Notes: generated by a model not told the origin, from the sequence alone. 64,000 bases of DNA from Williamsoniiplasma somnilux (GCF_002804005.1 NZ_CP024965.1:124001-188000); one strand, 5' to 3'. Shown: positions 41,571 through 51,444, counted from the stretch's first letter. Numbers and translations: made by a program.

Positions 41571-43691
41571 ATGAAATTAATTGATTTATTTAAAAGTAAA
41601 TCATCATTCTTTAACAAAGACTTAAAGTCAAAAAAAGAAGTGATTGATTTTTTAGCAGATAATTTATTAAATCAAAAAATAATTAAGTCAAAAGCTGAAT
41701 TTACTAAAGCAATTTTAGCTCGTGAAAAACAAGATTCTACAGGAATTGGTGATGGAATTGCTATTCCCCACGCTTTAAACAAAACTGTTTTAGACGCTAC
41801 TGTTGCTTTTGTTAGTTTAAAAAAACCAATTGAATGAGGTAGTTTAGATAATAAACCAGTGGACTTAATTTTTATGATTGCTACAAACGGAACAGATGGT
41901 GAAGAACATTTAGTAGCGTTGTCACAATTATCAACTCATTTAATGAAGTCAGAAAAACAAGCACAATTACGTAAAACTAAAACATTTACAGAGTTTAAAG
42001 CAATTTTTGCTGAAGAGAAGAAAACTGAAGTAAAACTAGTTGCAACAAATAAACATTTTGATGTTATTGGAATTACAGCTTGTCCGACTGGAATCGCTCA
42101 TACTTACATGGCTCAAGAAAAACTCTTAGAATCAGCTCATGAGTTAGGTTTGACTGCCAAAATCGAAACACAAGGTCGCCGCGGAACAGAAGACAGATTA
42201 ACTAAAGAAGATATTGATAATGCTAAAGTAATTATTTTAGCCCACGATAAAGCAATTGCAGGTTTAGACCGTTTTAACGGTAAAGAAGTTATTGACACAA
42301 CTTCTAAAGATGCTATTTACAATGGTAAAAAATTAATTGAAAACTTTAAAGACAATCCTAAAAAAGTTGTTATTAAAGCAGCTAAATCTAAAGATGATGA
42401 TAATAGTGATTTCTCATTAAAGAAATTTAAAGATATTAAAGGTAACCTGCTGGGGGGGGTATCAAGAATGTTGCCCTTCGTTGTTGCTGGGGGAATCATT
42501 TTAGGATTAGGATTCTTAATCGATTCATTAACAGGAACAACTGGAGGTAATCTGGGAGTAACAAACGAATTTGCAGGAATTTTATCAGGATTAGGTAAAA
42601 CTGCAATGTTCATGATGGTTCCAATCCTTGGTGGATATATTGCTTACTCAATCGTAGGTCCGCAAGGATTAATGCCAGGAATTATTGCTGGGATGATTGC
42701 TGATGGATCAGGTGGTTTCTTGTGAGGAAAATTTAGTAATGACAACATGTGAGCGGCATTATGATCAAGAATTTTACCAAATAACATTCCAACCACTTCA
42801 GGATTTATCGGAGCAATGGTCGGAGCTTATGTAGCAGCCTTTATTGTCTTTGGTTTAACTAAAGGAATGAGTAAAATGCCAAAATCATTTGCTGGAGTTA
42901 GAGATATTGTCTTTATTCCTTTATTATCATTAATTGGAGTGGGAGTTTCAATGCTTGCATTAAGTATTCCACTTGGTTATGCAATGTTCGGAATGCAAGA
43001 AGGATTAAAATGATTAGCATACCAAAACTTAATTGTTTTAGTAGCAGGAATTTTAGGATTAATGATGTGTGTTGATATGGGAGGACCAATCAATAAAATT
43101 GCATATGTAATCGGAACTTTAACAGTTGGAGCAGCTGCTAATAAAGGTATCTATATCGAATTTATTCAAAATGGAACAACTTATAACTATGCTTCAATCT
43201 TTATGGGAGCATCGATGGCTGCTGGAATGATTCCACCATTGGGAATTGCCTTATGTACAGTTGTCTTTAAAAAGACATGAGCCGCTAAAGAACGTGATGC
43301 CGCCAAAGCTAACTGATTAATGGGTGCGTTTTTCATTACTGAAGGAGCAATTCCATTTATGGTTAGTGATCCAAAAAGAATTTCAGTTTCTGCATTAGTT
43401 GGTGGAACAATTACTGGGCTTTTAGTTGGAGCATTAGAAATTGGACTTGGTTCACCTCATGGGGGAGTTGTAGTTTTCCCACTCTTAAGATCTTTCTTAT
43501 TTGAAGGACAACTTGGTGTAGCAATGGGAATTGTTTTCTACATTTTAGCAATTATTGTCGGAGTAGCAATTATGGCTTTAATATTAGGATTCTGAAAAAC
43601 AGCTGATATTAAAAAAGGAAAATTATTAGTTGAATCAGAAATTGTTAAAAAAGAAAAAGTTAGAGTTGCTAAAAAAGCTATTAGAGCTTAA
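41571..43691 (+). CDS. fruA: Fructose-specific PTS enzyme IIABC
   Basis: 706 residues with domains in order A-B-C. EIIA (about 1-145) has the phospho-acceptor H67 in GIGDGIAIPHALNK. EIIB (about 160-260) has C171 in GITACPTGIAHTYMAQEKL. EIIC (about 290-690) is the membrane part, with NLLGGVSRMLPFVVAGGI and FFITEGAIPFMVSDP. It imports fructose as fructose-1-phosphate using HPr phosphate. The G-run at 42452-42459 encodes part of the LLGGV motif. Several UGA-Trp codons. AGGAGG precedes the ATG, and a symmetric terminator follows. Confidence 0.96.
42452..42459 (+). repeat. G8 homopolymer inside fruA
   Basis: Eight G in a row within codons CTG CTG GGG GGG GTA. Neighbouring Leu and Gly codons in this gene are mostly TTA and GGA, so the run is not forced by the protein. 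It is the longest G tract seen in the window. Confidence 0.9.
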
Positions 43692-43696
43692 TTAAT

Positions 43697-43728
43697 AAAA
43701 AAAGATAAGTTTAAACTTATCTTTTTTT
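43697..43728. terminator. Symmetric terminator after fruA
   Basis: Perfect palindrome: arms AAAAAAAGATAAGTTT and AAACTTATCTTTTTTT. It can work on both strands; it closes the fructose cassette before adk. Confidence 0.93.
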
Positions 43729-43828
43729 ATTCCTATAATTTTTATTACAACAGACCCAAAAAATTAATTTATTATTTATTTTAAATTAGGTAAAATATAC
43801 TTATATATAAAGAGAAAGTGTGAAATAA

Positions 43829-44470
43829 ATGAATATTATTTTATTAGGGGCTCCGGGTTCAGGAAAAGGAACTCAAGCAGAAAAATTAGTTGAAAGAATG
43901 CATTTAACGCAATTTTCAACAGGAGATATTTTTCGTCGTAACATTAGTGAAAATACCCCTTTAGGAGTTGAAGCTGCTAAATATATGAATGAAGGTAAAT
44001 TGGTACCTGATGCAATTACTAATGCAATGGTTGAAAATGCTTTACAAGCAAAACACGACGGATTTATTTTTGATGGATATCCAAGAACTATTGAACAAGC
44101 TGATGCACTAGGAATTATGTTGGTTAAATTAGGTTCAACAATTGACCATGTTATTTATATTGATGTTGACAAACAGATTTTATTAAACAGAATTGCTGGT
44201 AGAGTGGTTTGCCCAAAATGTAAACGTTCTTACCACATAACTTCTCGTCCACCAAAAACCACAGGCATTTGCGATTATGATCAAGTCAAACTAGAACGTC
44301 GCCCTGATGATGAACCAAGCAAAGTACAAGTGAGATTAGATGCATATGAATCTCAAACAGCACCATTGATTGATTATTATAAAAATATTGAAACTTTAAT
44401 CCATGTCGATGCACAAGAAATGGATGGAGAATCTGTTTATAAAATTATCCAAAAGGCAATTAGTGAATAA
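43829..44470 (+). CDS. adk: Adenylate kinase
   Basis: 213 residues, normal for the long (zinc-lid) form. It balances ATP, ADP and AMP. P-loop GAPGSGKGTQ (7-16), FDGYPRT in the AMP site, and a LID with CPKCKRSYH and CDYD, giving the Cys-Cys-Cys-Asp metal set. In relatives adk follows secY directly; here it is cut off by the fructose cassette and must use its own promoter in the 137-bp spacer (TAAAAT at 43791 is a weak -10 candidate). The stop overlaps the map ATG by one base. Confidence 0.98.
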   Translation: MNIILLGAPGSGKGTQAEKLVERMHLTQFSTGDIFRRNISENTPLGVEAAKYMNEGKLVPDAITNAMVENALQAKHDGFIFDGYPRTIEQADALGIMLVKLGSTIDHVIYIDVDKQILLNRIAGRVVCPKCKRSYHITSRPPKTTGICDYDQVKLERRPDDEPSKVQVRLDAYESQTAPLIDYYKNIETLIHVDAQEMDGESVYKIIQKAISE

Positions 44471-45216
44471 TGGTAACTGTTAAAAATTATGAACAAATCA
44501 GCAAAATGAAAATTGCTGGTAAAGTTTTAGGTGAAGCAATTGCAATGTTAAAAGAGAAAACTCAAATTGGAGTTAACTGTTTAGATTTAGATAAAGCTTT
44601 TGAAGAGTTTATTACTAAAAAAGGTTGCACTTCAAACTTTAAGGGTTACGGAGGTTTTCCAAAAACTATTTGCATTTCGATTAATGATCAATTAGTCCAC
44701 GGAATTCCACAAAATAGAGTACTTGAAGATGGGGATATTGTGTCTATTGATACAGGCTGTGTTTTTGAAGGCTATCATGCTGATGCTGCTTTTACTAAAA
44801 TTGTTGGAAATCCAAAAAATGATCAAGCAGTGCAATTATTAAATGTAACTGAAGAATCACTTAATTTAGCAATCAAAATGCTAAAATCAGGTGTTCGAAT
44901 TGGTGATATTGGTCATACAATTCAAAGTTATGTTGAATCATTTGGTTTTAGTGTTCCTAGAGAATACACAGGTCACGGAATTGGCACAGCAATGCATGAA
45001 GATCCGTTTATTCCTAATTATGGAGCTGCCGGAACTGGAATGCGTTTAACTGAAGGAATGATCATTTGTATTGAACCGATGGTTCAAGTTGGACATTTCT
45101 CAACAAAAGTAGCTTCTGATAAGTGAACAGTTTATTCAAAAGACGGCAGCATGGCCGCTCATTTCGAACACACTATTTTAATCACTCAAGATTCATGTGA
45201 AGTATTAACCAAATAA
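44470..45216 (+). CDS. map: Methionine aminopeptidase type I
   Basis: 248 residues, full length. It removes the initiator Met from new proteins. The five metal ligands are in place: DTGCVFEGYHADAAF (two Asp), GHGIGTAMHEDP (His), CIEPM (Glu), and HFEHTILI (Glu). One UGA is Trp (45124-45126, KWTVYSKDGS). It overlaps adk by one base. Its stop is followed by 307 bases with a terminator, before the beta-glucoside cassette; in relatives infA would come next. Confidence 0.98.
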
Positions 45217-45293
45217 CAAAATTAGATAAATTTATGTTTTTAGTTAAATAAAAACAACTTGAATTAATTCCGATTCTAAAGTTATTTTGAAGG

Positions 45294-45309
45294 TTTTGAG
45301 TACTCAAAA
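45294..45309. promoter_or_regulatory. 16-bp perfect palindrome between map and the beta-glucoside cassette
   Basis: TTTTGAGTACTCAAAA, fully self-complementary, 78 bases after map. It lies upstream of the map terminator, so it may be a protein-binding site or part of the map 3' region. No second copy was noticed in the window. The rest of this 307-bp gap holds the terminator at 45350 and a promoter at 45463. Confidence 0.4.
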
Positions 45310-45349
45310 AAAAATTAATAAAAAATGTATCGTTATTACAAAACATGAC

Positions 45350-45386
45350 AAAACAACCCGAAAAATATTTTTGGGTTGTTTTTATT
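45350..45386 (+). terminator. Terminator of adk-map
   Basis: AAAACAACCC (45350-45359) / GGGTTGTTTT (45373-45382), 13-nt loop, followed by T-rich sequence. Confidence 0.9.
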
Positions 45387-45462
45387 TAATTAAATTTTTA
45401 ATAACTAAATAAATATTTTTTAAGTAATTAAAAAAGCCGCCTTTTGTCTTTTATTAAATCTC

Positions 45463-45491
45463 TTGAAGTATTTAAATAATTAATGTATGTA
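45463..45491 (+). promoter_or_regulatory. Promoter candidate of the beta-glucoside cassette
   Basis: TTGAAG (45463-45468), 17-base spacer, TATGTA (45486-45491), 32 bases before the ATG. Confidence 0.5.
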
Positions 45492-45523
45492 AATTAATTT
45501 TAATAAAGAAGGGAGACATAATT

Positions 45524-48175
45524 ATGAATATGCCCCAAAAGGTTATCGTATATTCTCCGTGCGATGGTGAAATTAAAAAGCTAAAAGAATTAAATGATGG
45601 ATTTTTTTCAGAAGGTCTACTTGGAGAAGGATTTTATATATTACCAAAATCTTCAGATTTTTATTCACCTTTTGAAAACGGAAAAATGTTACAAATTTTT
45701 AATACAAAACATGCTTTTTTTATCGAAGATCAGAGTGGAGTTAATCTTTTAATTCATATTGGTCTTGATACTGTTGTTTTGGAAGGCAAACCTTATAATG
45801 TCTTGGTGAAAACTGGAGACCTATTAAATTTAAAAACAATATTTACAAAAGTAAATTTTAAATTAATTAAGGAAAAAAAATTAAGTTTAGCTACTCCAAT
45901 AGTTTTAGATAATAATGAAAACCCAGGTTGAAAATTTGTTTGAAAAACAAAAGCAAAAGAAGTGAAACACGGAGATAAAATCGGTTATTTAATTTATACA
46001 AAACCAAAATCACAAGTAATAAGCAATCAAAAAAAACCATTGTTTTCTTTTAAAGATGCAATTAAAAATGGTATATCTTTTAAAAATAGGTATGAAGAAA
46101 TAGCTTCAAATATTTATCATGCTGTAGGAGAAAAAAATAACTACGAGAAATATTATAATTGCGTGACACGTTTGAGGTTTATTATTAAAGATAAGTCTTT
46201 AGTTAATGAACAAGAAATTAAGAAAAACAAAATAGTCAAAGGAATTGTTTGAAGTGGTTCTGAAATTCAAATAATTATTGGAGGAGAAGTAGAAAAACTG
46301 AAAGAAGGGTTAGATCAATATTTGGATAATTTTTTAAAATCTCAAAATTTTGAACTAAATAACAAAAAAATTGAAAACAAAAGTTTAGGTAAAACATTTT
46401 TAGCTTTAATAAAAGGTGTAATTATGCCCGGTTTACCATTTATGATAGGAGTTGGAATATTAAATGCTCTTGCTGCAATTTTTCAACAAGCTGGTTTAAT
46501 TGAAAATGTTGCTCCTTCAGCACCCTTTGAGTCTTATACAATAGCAACACAATTAATATATTTAATTGGTGGTGGAGCTTTGTTGTTTATGGGAATTTTT
46601 TTCACATATAATGCTGTGAAATATTTTGGAGGGAACCCAATTTTAGGACTCGGAATGGGTTTAATATTAACGGCCCCAATTTTATTTAAAGGCAATCTTG
46701 TAATTAGTGGTAATGGGGTGATTTCGGCAACTCCGTGAAGTTTGCCATTAATAACTTCAAAATTAAATGGCTTAGATTATGTTTGAATGAAAATAGGACC
46801 ATCTCCAGGTTCTATAATAACAGCAATCATTGTTGCTTATATTTTTGTAAAAGCAGAAAAATTTGCGAAAAACAATTTTCCTAATTGAAGCCAATCAATA
46901 TCAACGCCAACATTTAGTATTTTTATAGCTTCTTTCTTAGCGTTTTTTATTGTTTCTCCAATAGTTTCATCATTTGAAGCAATAATAGGATTTATATTTT
47001 CTTATATGGATAAAATCCCATTCGGCTTATCAATTGGCTTGTTTGCTCTTTTATGACAACCACTTGTTTTAACTGGTGCTCATGGAGCCTTAATAACAAT
47101 TTTACAAATGCCTATGATGAATGATCCTGAACCATACATTTTAGGAATTAAAACAATTCAAATTTTAGCGGGAATAACATTTGGAACATTGGGGCAAGTA
47201 GGTGCTGGTATTGGTCTTGCATTTATTACAAAAAATAAAAGTATTTCACAAATTTTATATGGTGGTATACCAGCTGGTTTATTTGGAATTACAGAACCAA
47301 TTATTTTTGGTGCAAATCTTCCTAAATTTAAACCATTCTTATATGGATGTCTAGGTTCTGGAATAGCAGGATTTGTAGCTGGAGCAATGGGGGCCACTTA
47401 TTATGCCGGAATTGCCACAGGTATGGGTGGGTTGTTCTCGATATTAAATGCAAACGGACCTAATGGAGACACTAAATCTTTAATAGCTACTATTATTGGA
47501 TTTGCCATATCTTTATCACTACCTGCTTTGCTGGTTGCATTTCTTGCAAAAGATCGTTTAAGCGAAACTAGAGGTATTAACCTAACAAATAAAATTGTTA
47601 ATAAAATTGTAAAATCAAAAAATATTTCAAATAAAATTCTTTTATCAAGCACAAAAGATTTAAATTCTTTTTATACAAAAGAAATTATTTCAAAAATTAA
47701 AACATTTGAAAAAAATGAATCCAAAATTCAAAATATTGTTAGCAGAATAAATTTTTTGCACGACAAAGATGAAGTAAACAAAAACAATTTAGCAAATAAA
47801 TTCAATAAATATAAAAATAGTTTAGAATTATCAAAACATAAATCTAAACTTGAAAAGAAAATGCAAAATATTATAGAAAAGCTTAATAATTCAAAATTTG
47901 AAATCAAAATAAAAAAATATGAACTTGATTTAGAAAAACAAAAAGTAAATAATTCACAAATTGAAAAAGAAATTAAAATTTTTACCAATAACAATATTAT
48001 AAAAGCACAAAACATTACAAATGTTTTAAAAAAAATAATAAGCGTAAAAGTGGCTAATAAAATTTTTAACAAATACTGAAATTCACTTAATTCGGTGTTT
48101 ATTAATTTTGGCTACGAAGATAAAAAGAAAGATAAATTTTCTAAACAGGACAAAAACATTTTAAAAAATATTTAA
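45524..48175 (+). CDS. Beta-glucoside-type PTS enzyme IIABC with ~195-residue C-terminal tail
   Basis: 883 residues. EIIA (about 1-160) is of the glucose type: H63 in TKHAFFIED and phospho-acceptor H78 in LLIHIGLDTVVLEGK. EIIB (about 190-275) has C213 in YYNCVTRLRF. EIIC (about 280-685) has the sugar-binding GITE motif (588-591) in FGITEPIIFGANLP. The order A-B-C differs from the common B-C-A of beta-glucoside enzymes. After residue ~685 a Lys/Asn/Ile-rich tail of about 195 residues follows, coiled-coil-like and not part of any PTS domain I know. It imports a beta-glucoside as its 6-phosphate for the next gene. GAAGGGAGA precedes the ATG. Confidence 0.93.
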
Positions 48176-48191
48176 AATTTAAGGGGACAAA

Positions 48192-49598
48192 ATGAAAAAA
48201 ACTATAAATAGCAATTTCCTTTGAGGAGGAAGCACAAGCGCTTATCAAATTGAAGGTGGCTGAAATGAAGATGGTAAAGAAATGTCTGTTCAAGATACTA
48301 AAACTAATATTCCAAAAAATACAACAGATTTCAAATTTGCATCAGATCATTATCATCATTGAAGAGAAGGTGTTGCAATGATGGCAGAAATGGGATTTAA
48401 AAGTTATAGATTTTCAATTTCTTGGACTAGAGTATGAAGTTATAAAAATAATAAAGCAAACGAAAAAGGAATTAAATTTTATAGGGATTTAATTAATGAA
48501 TTATTAAAACATAGAATCGAACCTATAGTAACTATGTATCATTTTGATTTGCCCGATTTTTTAGAAAAAAAGGGTGGTTGAAATTCAAGAGAGACAATCG
48601 AGGAATTTGTTAATTATGCAAAGTTATTAATTGATAATTTTGGAAAAAAAGTTAAATATTGATTAACTATTAATGAACAAAATATGATGACATTAGCTTC
48701 TGGTGCAATATCGGGTTTAAGAGATTATACATTAAAAGAAATTTATCAGCAAAATCATAATATGTTTTTAGCACAAGCAAAAGTTATTAAATTAATTCAT
48801 GAATTAACATCCGCAAAAGTAGGACCTGCGCCAAACATATCATCAATATATCCTAATAGTAGTGCTCCAGAAGACAATTTAGCAGCTTTAACATTTTCAA
48901 ATATTCGTAATTGATTTTATTTAGATATTGCGGTATTTGGCAAATATAATGTTTTTGCACTTGATATGCTAAATAAAAATGATTCAATGTTTGATGTTAA
49001 ACCAGAAGATATGAAAATTTTAAATAATCCTTTATCAAAACCAGATTTTATTGCATTTAACTATTATGCTTCAGGGACGGTTAAAGCAACTGATCCTAAC
49101 AAAAATTATATTTCAAAATATGGCGGTAAACTTGATCAACAAACTGGATTTGGTTTAAAGGGCTTTTATGAACAAGTTCAAAATCCAAACTTAAAGAAAA
49201 CTCAATTTGGTTGAGAAATAGATGCTGTTGGTTTTAAAAATACAATGTTAGAATTAACCTCAAGATATAATTTGCCGCTTTTACTTACAGAAAACGGAAT
49301 CGGAGGTTATGATGAGCTTGATGAAAAGAATCAAATAAATGATCAATACAGAATTGATTATTATAAAAATCATTTAAAAGAAATGCTAAAAGCTATTGAA
49401 ATGGGTGTTGATTTAATTGGTTACAATCCTTGAAGTGCAATTGACTTAGTCTCAACTCATGAAGGAATCAAAAAACGTTACGGTTTTGTTTTTGTCAATA
49501 GAACTGAAGATGATCTTAAAGATTTAAAACGCTATCCTAAAAAATCTTTTGCTTGATATAAAAAAGTAATTGCTACTAACGGCAAAGATTTAAAATAA
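48192..49598 (+). CDS. 6-phospho-beta-glucosidase (glycoside hydrolase family 1)
   Basis: 468 residues, normal for GH1. It splits the phosphorylated beta-glucoside imported by the preceding PTS protein into glucose-6-phosphate and an aglycone. FLWGGSTSAYQIEGG starts the barrel; the acid/base is E162 in LTINEQN and the nucleophile E367 in LLTENGIGG. The segment DLVSTHEGIKKRYGFVFV has the Ser-Lys-Tyr set that binds the 6-phosphate, which separates it from plain beta-glucosidases. AAGGGGAC precedes the ATG, 16 bases after the PTS gene. Many UGA-Trp codons. bglA and ascB-type names would be equally apt. Confidence 0.95.
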
Positions 49599-49603
49599 TT
49601 AAT

Positions 49604-49635
49604 TAACCCCTATTTAGATACAGGGGTTATTATTT
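49604..49635 (+). terminator. Terminator after the 6-phospho-beta-glucosidase gene
   Basis: TAACCCCT (49604-49611) / AGGGGTTA (49622-49629), 10-nt loop, then TTATTTTATT. The T-run is imperfect, so some read-through into the regulator gene is possible. Confidence 0.8.
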
Positions 49636-49678
49636 TATTGGTCTACTACATTTGGGCATGACATCAAAAGAGGTATAA

Positions 49679-50461
49679 ATGAAAAATAATTTTAATAAAT
49701 TAATAGAAGTAGCAAATTCCCTTGAAAATTCTTCTTATAAAATAATTGCTGAAACTATATTGAAAAATTTCAAAAAGGGTTGTTTTTTATCACAACAAAA
49801 ATTATCTGAAGAAGCACATGTATCAGCACCTTTAATAACTATTTTTTGTCAGAAAATTGGTTATAGTGGTTATCGAGAATTTTTAATATATTTAAAATTA
49901 GATTATGAAAAATATTTTAGTAGAAATAATATTAATTTAAATATGCAAAAAAAGAAGTACTCATTAAATATTGATTATATGCGTGAAATTTATGACAATT
50001 TTTTTAAAGACATTATTCTTAGCTCAAATTTTTTTGAAAAATTTATAAAAAATTTAAATAAATTACAAAATTTAATAATTTATAATAGTCATCAAACTAA
50101 TAAAGTTGGAGATTTTATAATGAATTTATTGAATGGAAAAGGTTTCAAAAGTGTAAAAAATTTTAATCCAAGCGAAAACGATATTAATTCTTGGCAAAAT
50201 TATTGTCATGCAAATGCTATTTATTTATTTTTTTTATTAGGTCATGACACTAATGAAATTATGGATGCAATTCAAAACAATGAAAATAGGGAGAAAATCT
50301 TTATAATAACTAGTAACGGACAAAAAGAAAAAGTTCAAGATTTCCCCAATGTTTTTGTAATTTCATCTCACATTGCTTATAACGATTTTTTTTATAGAAC
50401 AATTCTTTTACAAACTATGTTTTTAATAGTTTGTGAAAGTTTAAAAATAGAAAAAATTTAA
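49679..50461 (+). CDS. RpiR-family transcriptional regulator
   Basis: 260 residues. The N-terminal helix-turn-helix (about 1-75) shows CFLSQQKLSEEAHVSAPLIT and FCQKIGYSGYREFLIYLK, which are RpiR signatures. The C-terminal half (about 100-255) has the SIS-like phosphosugar-binding layout, though weakly conserved (NLIIYNSHQTNKVGDF, IYLFFLLGHDT). It likely senses the sugar phosphate made by the two genes upstream and regulates them. AGAGGT precedes the ATG. It is separated from them by a hairpin, so it may be made at a lower level. Confidence 0.88.
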   Translation: MKNNFNKLIEVANSLENSSYKIIAETILKNFKKGCFLSQQKLSEEAHVSAPLITIFCQKIGYSGYREFLIYLKLDYEKYFSRNNINLNMQKKKYSLNIDYMREIYDNFFKDIILSSNFFEKFIKNLNKLQNLIIYNSHQTNKVGDFIMNLLNGKGFKSVKNFNPSENDINSWQNYCHANAIYLFFLLGHDTNEIMDAIQNNENREKIFIITSNGQKEKVQDFPNVFVISSHIAYNDFFYRTILLQTMFLIVCESLKIEKI

Positions 50462-50525
50462 CTATGATAATATGCCGAAATTTAAAGTGTAAAATTAAAC
50501 ATACATAAAATATTTTGGTGCCTTA

Positions 50526-50534
50526 TGTTATACT
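50526..50534 (+). promoter_or_regulatory. Extended -10 promoter of the infA-rplQ operon
   Basis: TGTTATACT, a one-mismatch -10 hexamer (50529-50534) with TGn extension. Start near 50541, giving a ~75-nt leader. Confidence 0.6.
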
Positions 50535-50542
50535 TAATAAGG

Positions 50543-50586
50543 TGACATTTTGTATTAAGCATGCCTGCAGTTTGCTTAAGGTGTCA
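50543..50586 (+). promoter_or_regulatory. Structured 5' leader of infA
   Basis: An outer stem TGACA (50543-50547) / TGTCA (50582-50586) encloses a perfect 7-bp stem TTAAGCA (50555-50561) / TGCTTAA (50573-50579) with loop TGCCTGCAGTT. It starts at the predicted transcription start and ends ~15 bases before the ribosome-binding site. Confidence 0.6.
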
Positions 50587-50614
50587 TTAGCAGAAAGAAA
50601 GGAGAACTAAAATT

Positions 50615-50833
50615 ATGGCTAAAGAAGACTTGTTAGAAGTTGAAGGAATTGTTGTTGAGGTTCTTCCTAACGCTGCATTTAAAGTGAAATTGGAAAACGA
50701 AATTGTTATCGATGCCCACGTGTCGGGTAAAATCCGAATGAATTACATTCGCATCTTACCCGGAGACAAGGTAACAGTTGCTATTTCACCATATGATATG
50801 ACACGTGGAAGAATTACTTACAGATTTAAATAA
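50615..50833 (+). CDS. infA: Translation initiation factor IF-1
   Basis: 72 residues, exact family length. IF-1 occupies the A site of the 30S subunit during initiation. [40 protein letters not shown] and [15 protein letters not shown] show the complete OB fold. Strong GAAAGGAGAA. In relatives it follows map; here the beta-glucoside cassette comes between, and it has its own promoter and folded leader. Confidence 0.99.
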   Translation: MAKEDLLEVEGIVVEVLPNAAFKVKLENEIVIDAHVSGKIRMNYIRILPGDKVTVAISPYDMTRGRITYRFK

Positions 50834-50849
50834 TCAAAAGTAATTAGTT

Positions 50850-50876
50850 AACTTAGTTATCTAAGTTATTTTTTTG
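50850..50876 (+). terminator. Hairpin with T-run between infA and rpmJ
   Basis: AACTTAG (50850-50856) / CTAAGTT (50861-50867) with loop TTAT, then ATTTTTTTG. It could partly terminate after infA, lowering expression of rpmJ and following genes, unless another promoter lies just after it. Confidence 0.65.
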
Positions 50877-50925
50877 TTTTTCTAAACAAAAAGAATCAAT
50901 AGACAAAAAAGTACGGAGGTTCACG

Positions 50926-51039
50926 ATGAAAGTAAGATCATCAGTCAAAAAAATGTGCGACAACTGTCGTGTTATTAGACGTAAAGGCCGCGTAATGATT
51001 ATTTGTGCTCAACCAAAGCATAAACAACGTCAAGGTTAA
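50926..51039 (+). CDS. rpmJ: 50S ribosomal protein L36
   Basis: 37 residues, exact length of the zinc-binding form. [19 protein letters not shown] and [12 protein letters not shown] supply the Cys-Cys-Cys-His zinc set (C11, C14, C27, H32). ACGGAGG precedes the ATG. Normal position between infA and rpsM. Confidence 0.98.
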   Translation: MKVRSSVKKMCDNCRVIRRKGRVMIICAQPKHKQRQG

Positions 51040-51078
51040 TTATTAGTCTAAAAAATTTATTCAGAAAGGAAACGAAAT

Positions 51079-51444
51079 ATGGCTCGTATTAATGGAGTTG
51101 AAATCCCAAATGATAAAAGAGTTGTTATCGCTTTAACATACATCTATGGTGTAGGGTTAACAACTTCGCAAGAAATCTTAGCTAAAACAAAAATTAGCGA
51201 AGAAATTCGTGTTAAAGATTTAACAGAAGAACAAATTAAAATAATTTCTTCAGCATTAGCAACAGTTAAAACTGAAGGAGAATTAAGAAGAGAAGTTTCT
51301 TTAAACATTAAACGTTTAATGGAAAATGGAAGCTACAGAGGACTACGTCACCGTAAAGGGCTTCCAGCAAGAGGACAATCTTCAAAAACAAACGCAAGAA
51401 CAGTTAAAGGTCCTAGAAAAACTGTAGCTAACAAGAAAAAATAG
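51079..51444 (+). CDS. rpsM: 30S ribosomal protein S13
   Basis: 121 residues, complete. S13 forms intersubunit bridges at the top of the 30S head. [36 protein letters not shown] and [18 protein letters not shown] are typical. GAAAGGAAA precedes the ATG. Confidence 0.98.
   Translation: MARINGVEIPNDKRVVIALTYIYGVGLTTSQEILAKTKISEEIRVKDLTEEQIKIISSALATVKTEGELRREVSLNIKRLMENGSYRGLRHRKGLPARGQSSKTNARTVKGPRKTVANKKK

Noticed and set aside
43829-45216. adk-map as part of a horizontally moved island with fruRKA
   Set aside because: adk and map keep their normal adjacency and coupling with each other and fit the ancestral secY-adk-map-infA order; the sugar cassettes are the inserted parts.
47728-48072. 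114-codon ORF on the minus strand under the PTS tail
   Set aside because: Phe/Ile/Leu-rich composition comes from the complement of a Lys/Asn-rich coding region; no start signal. The plus-strand frame is continuous with EIIC.
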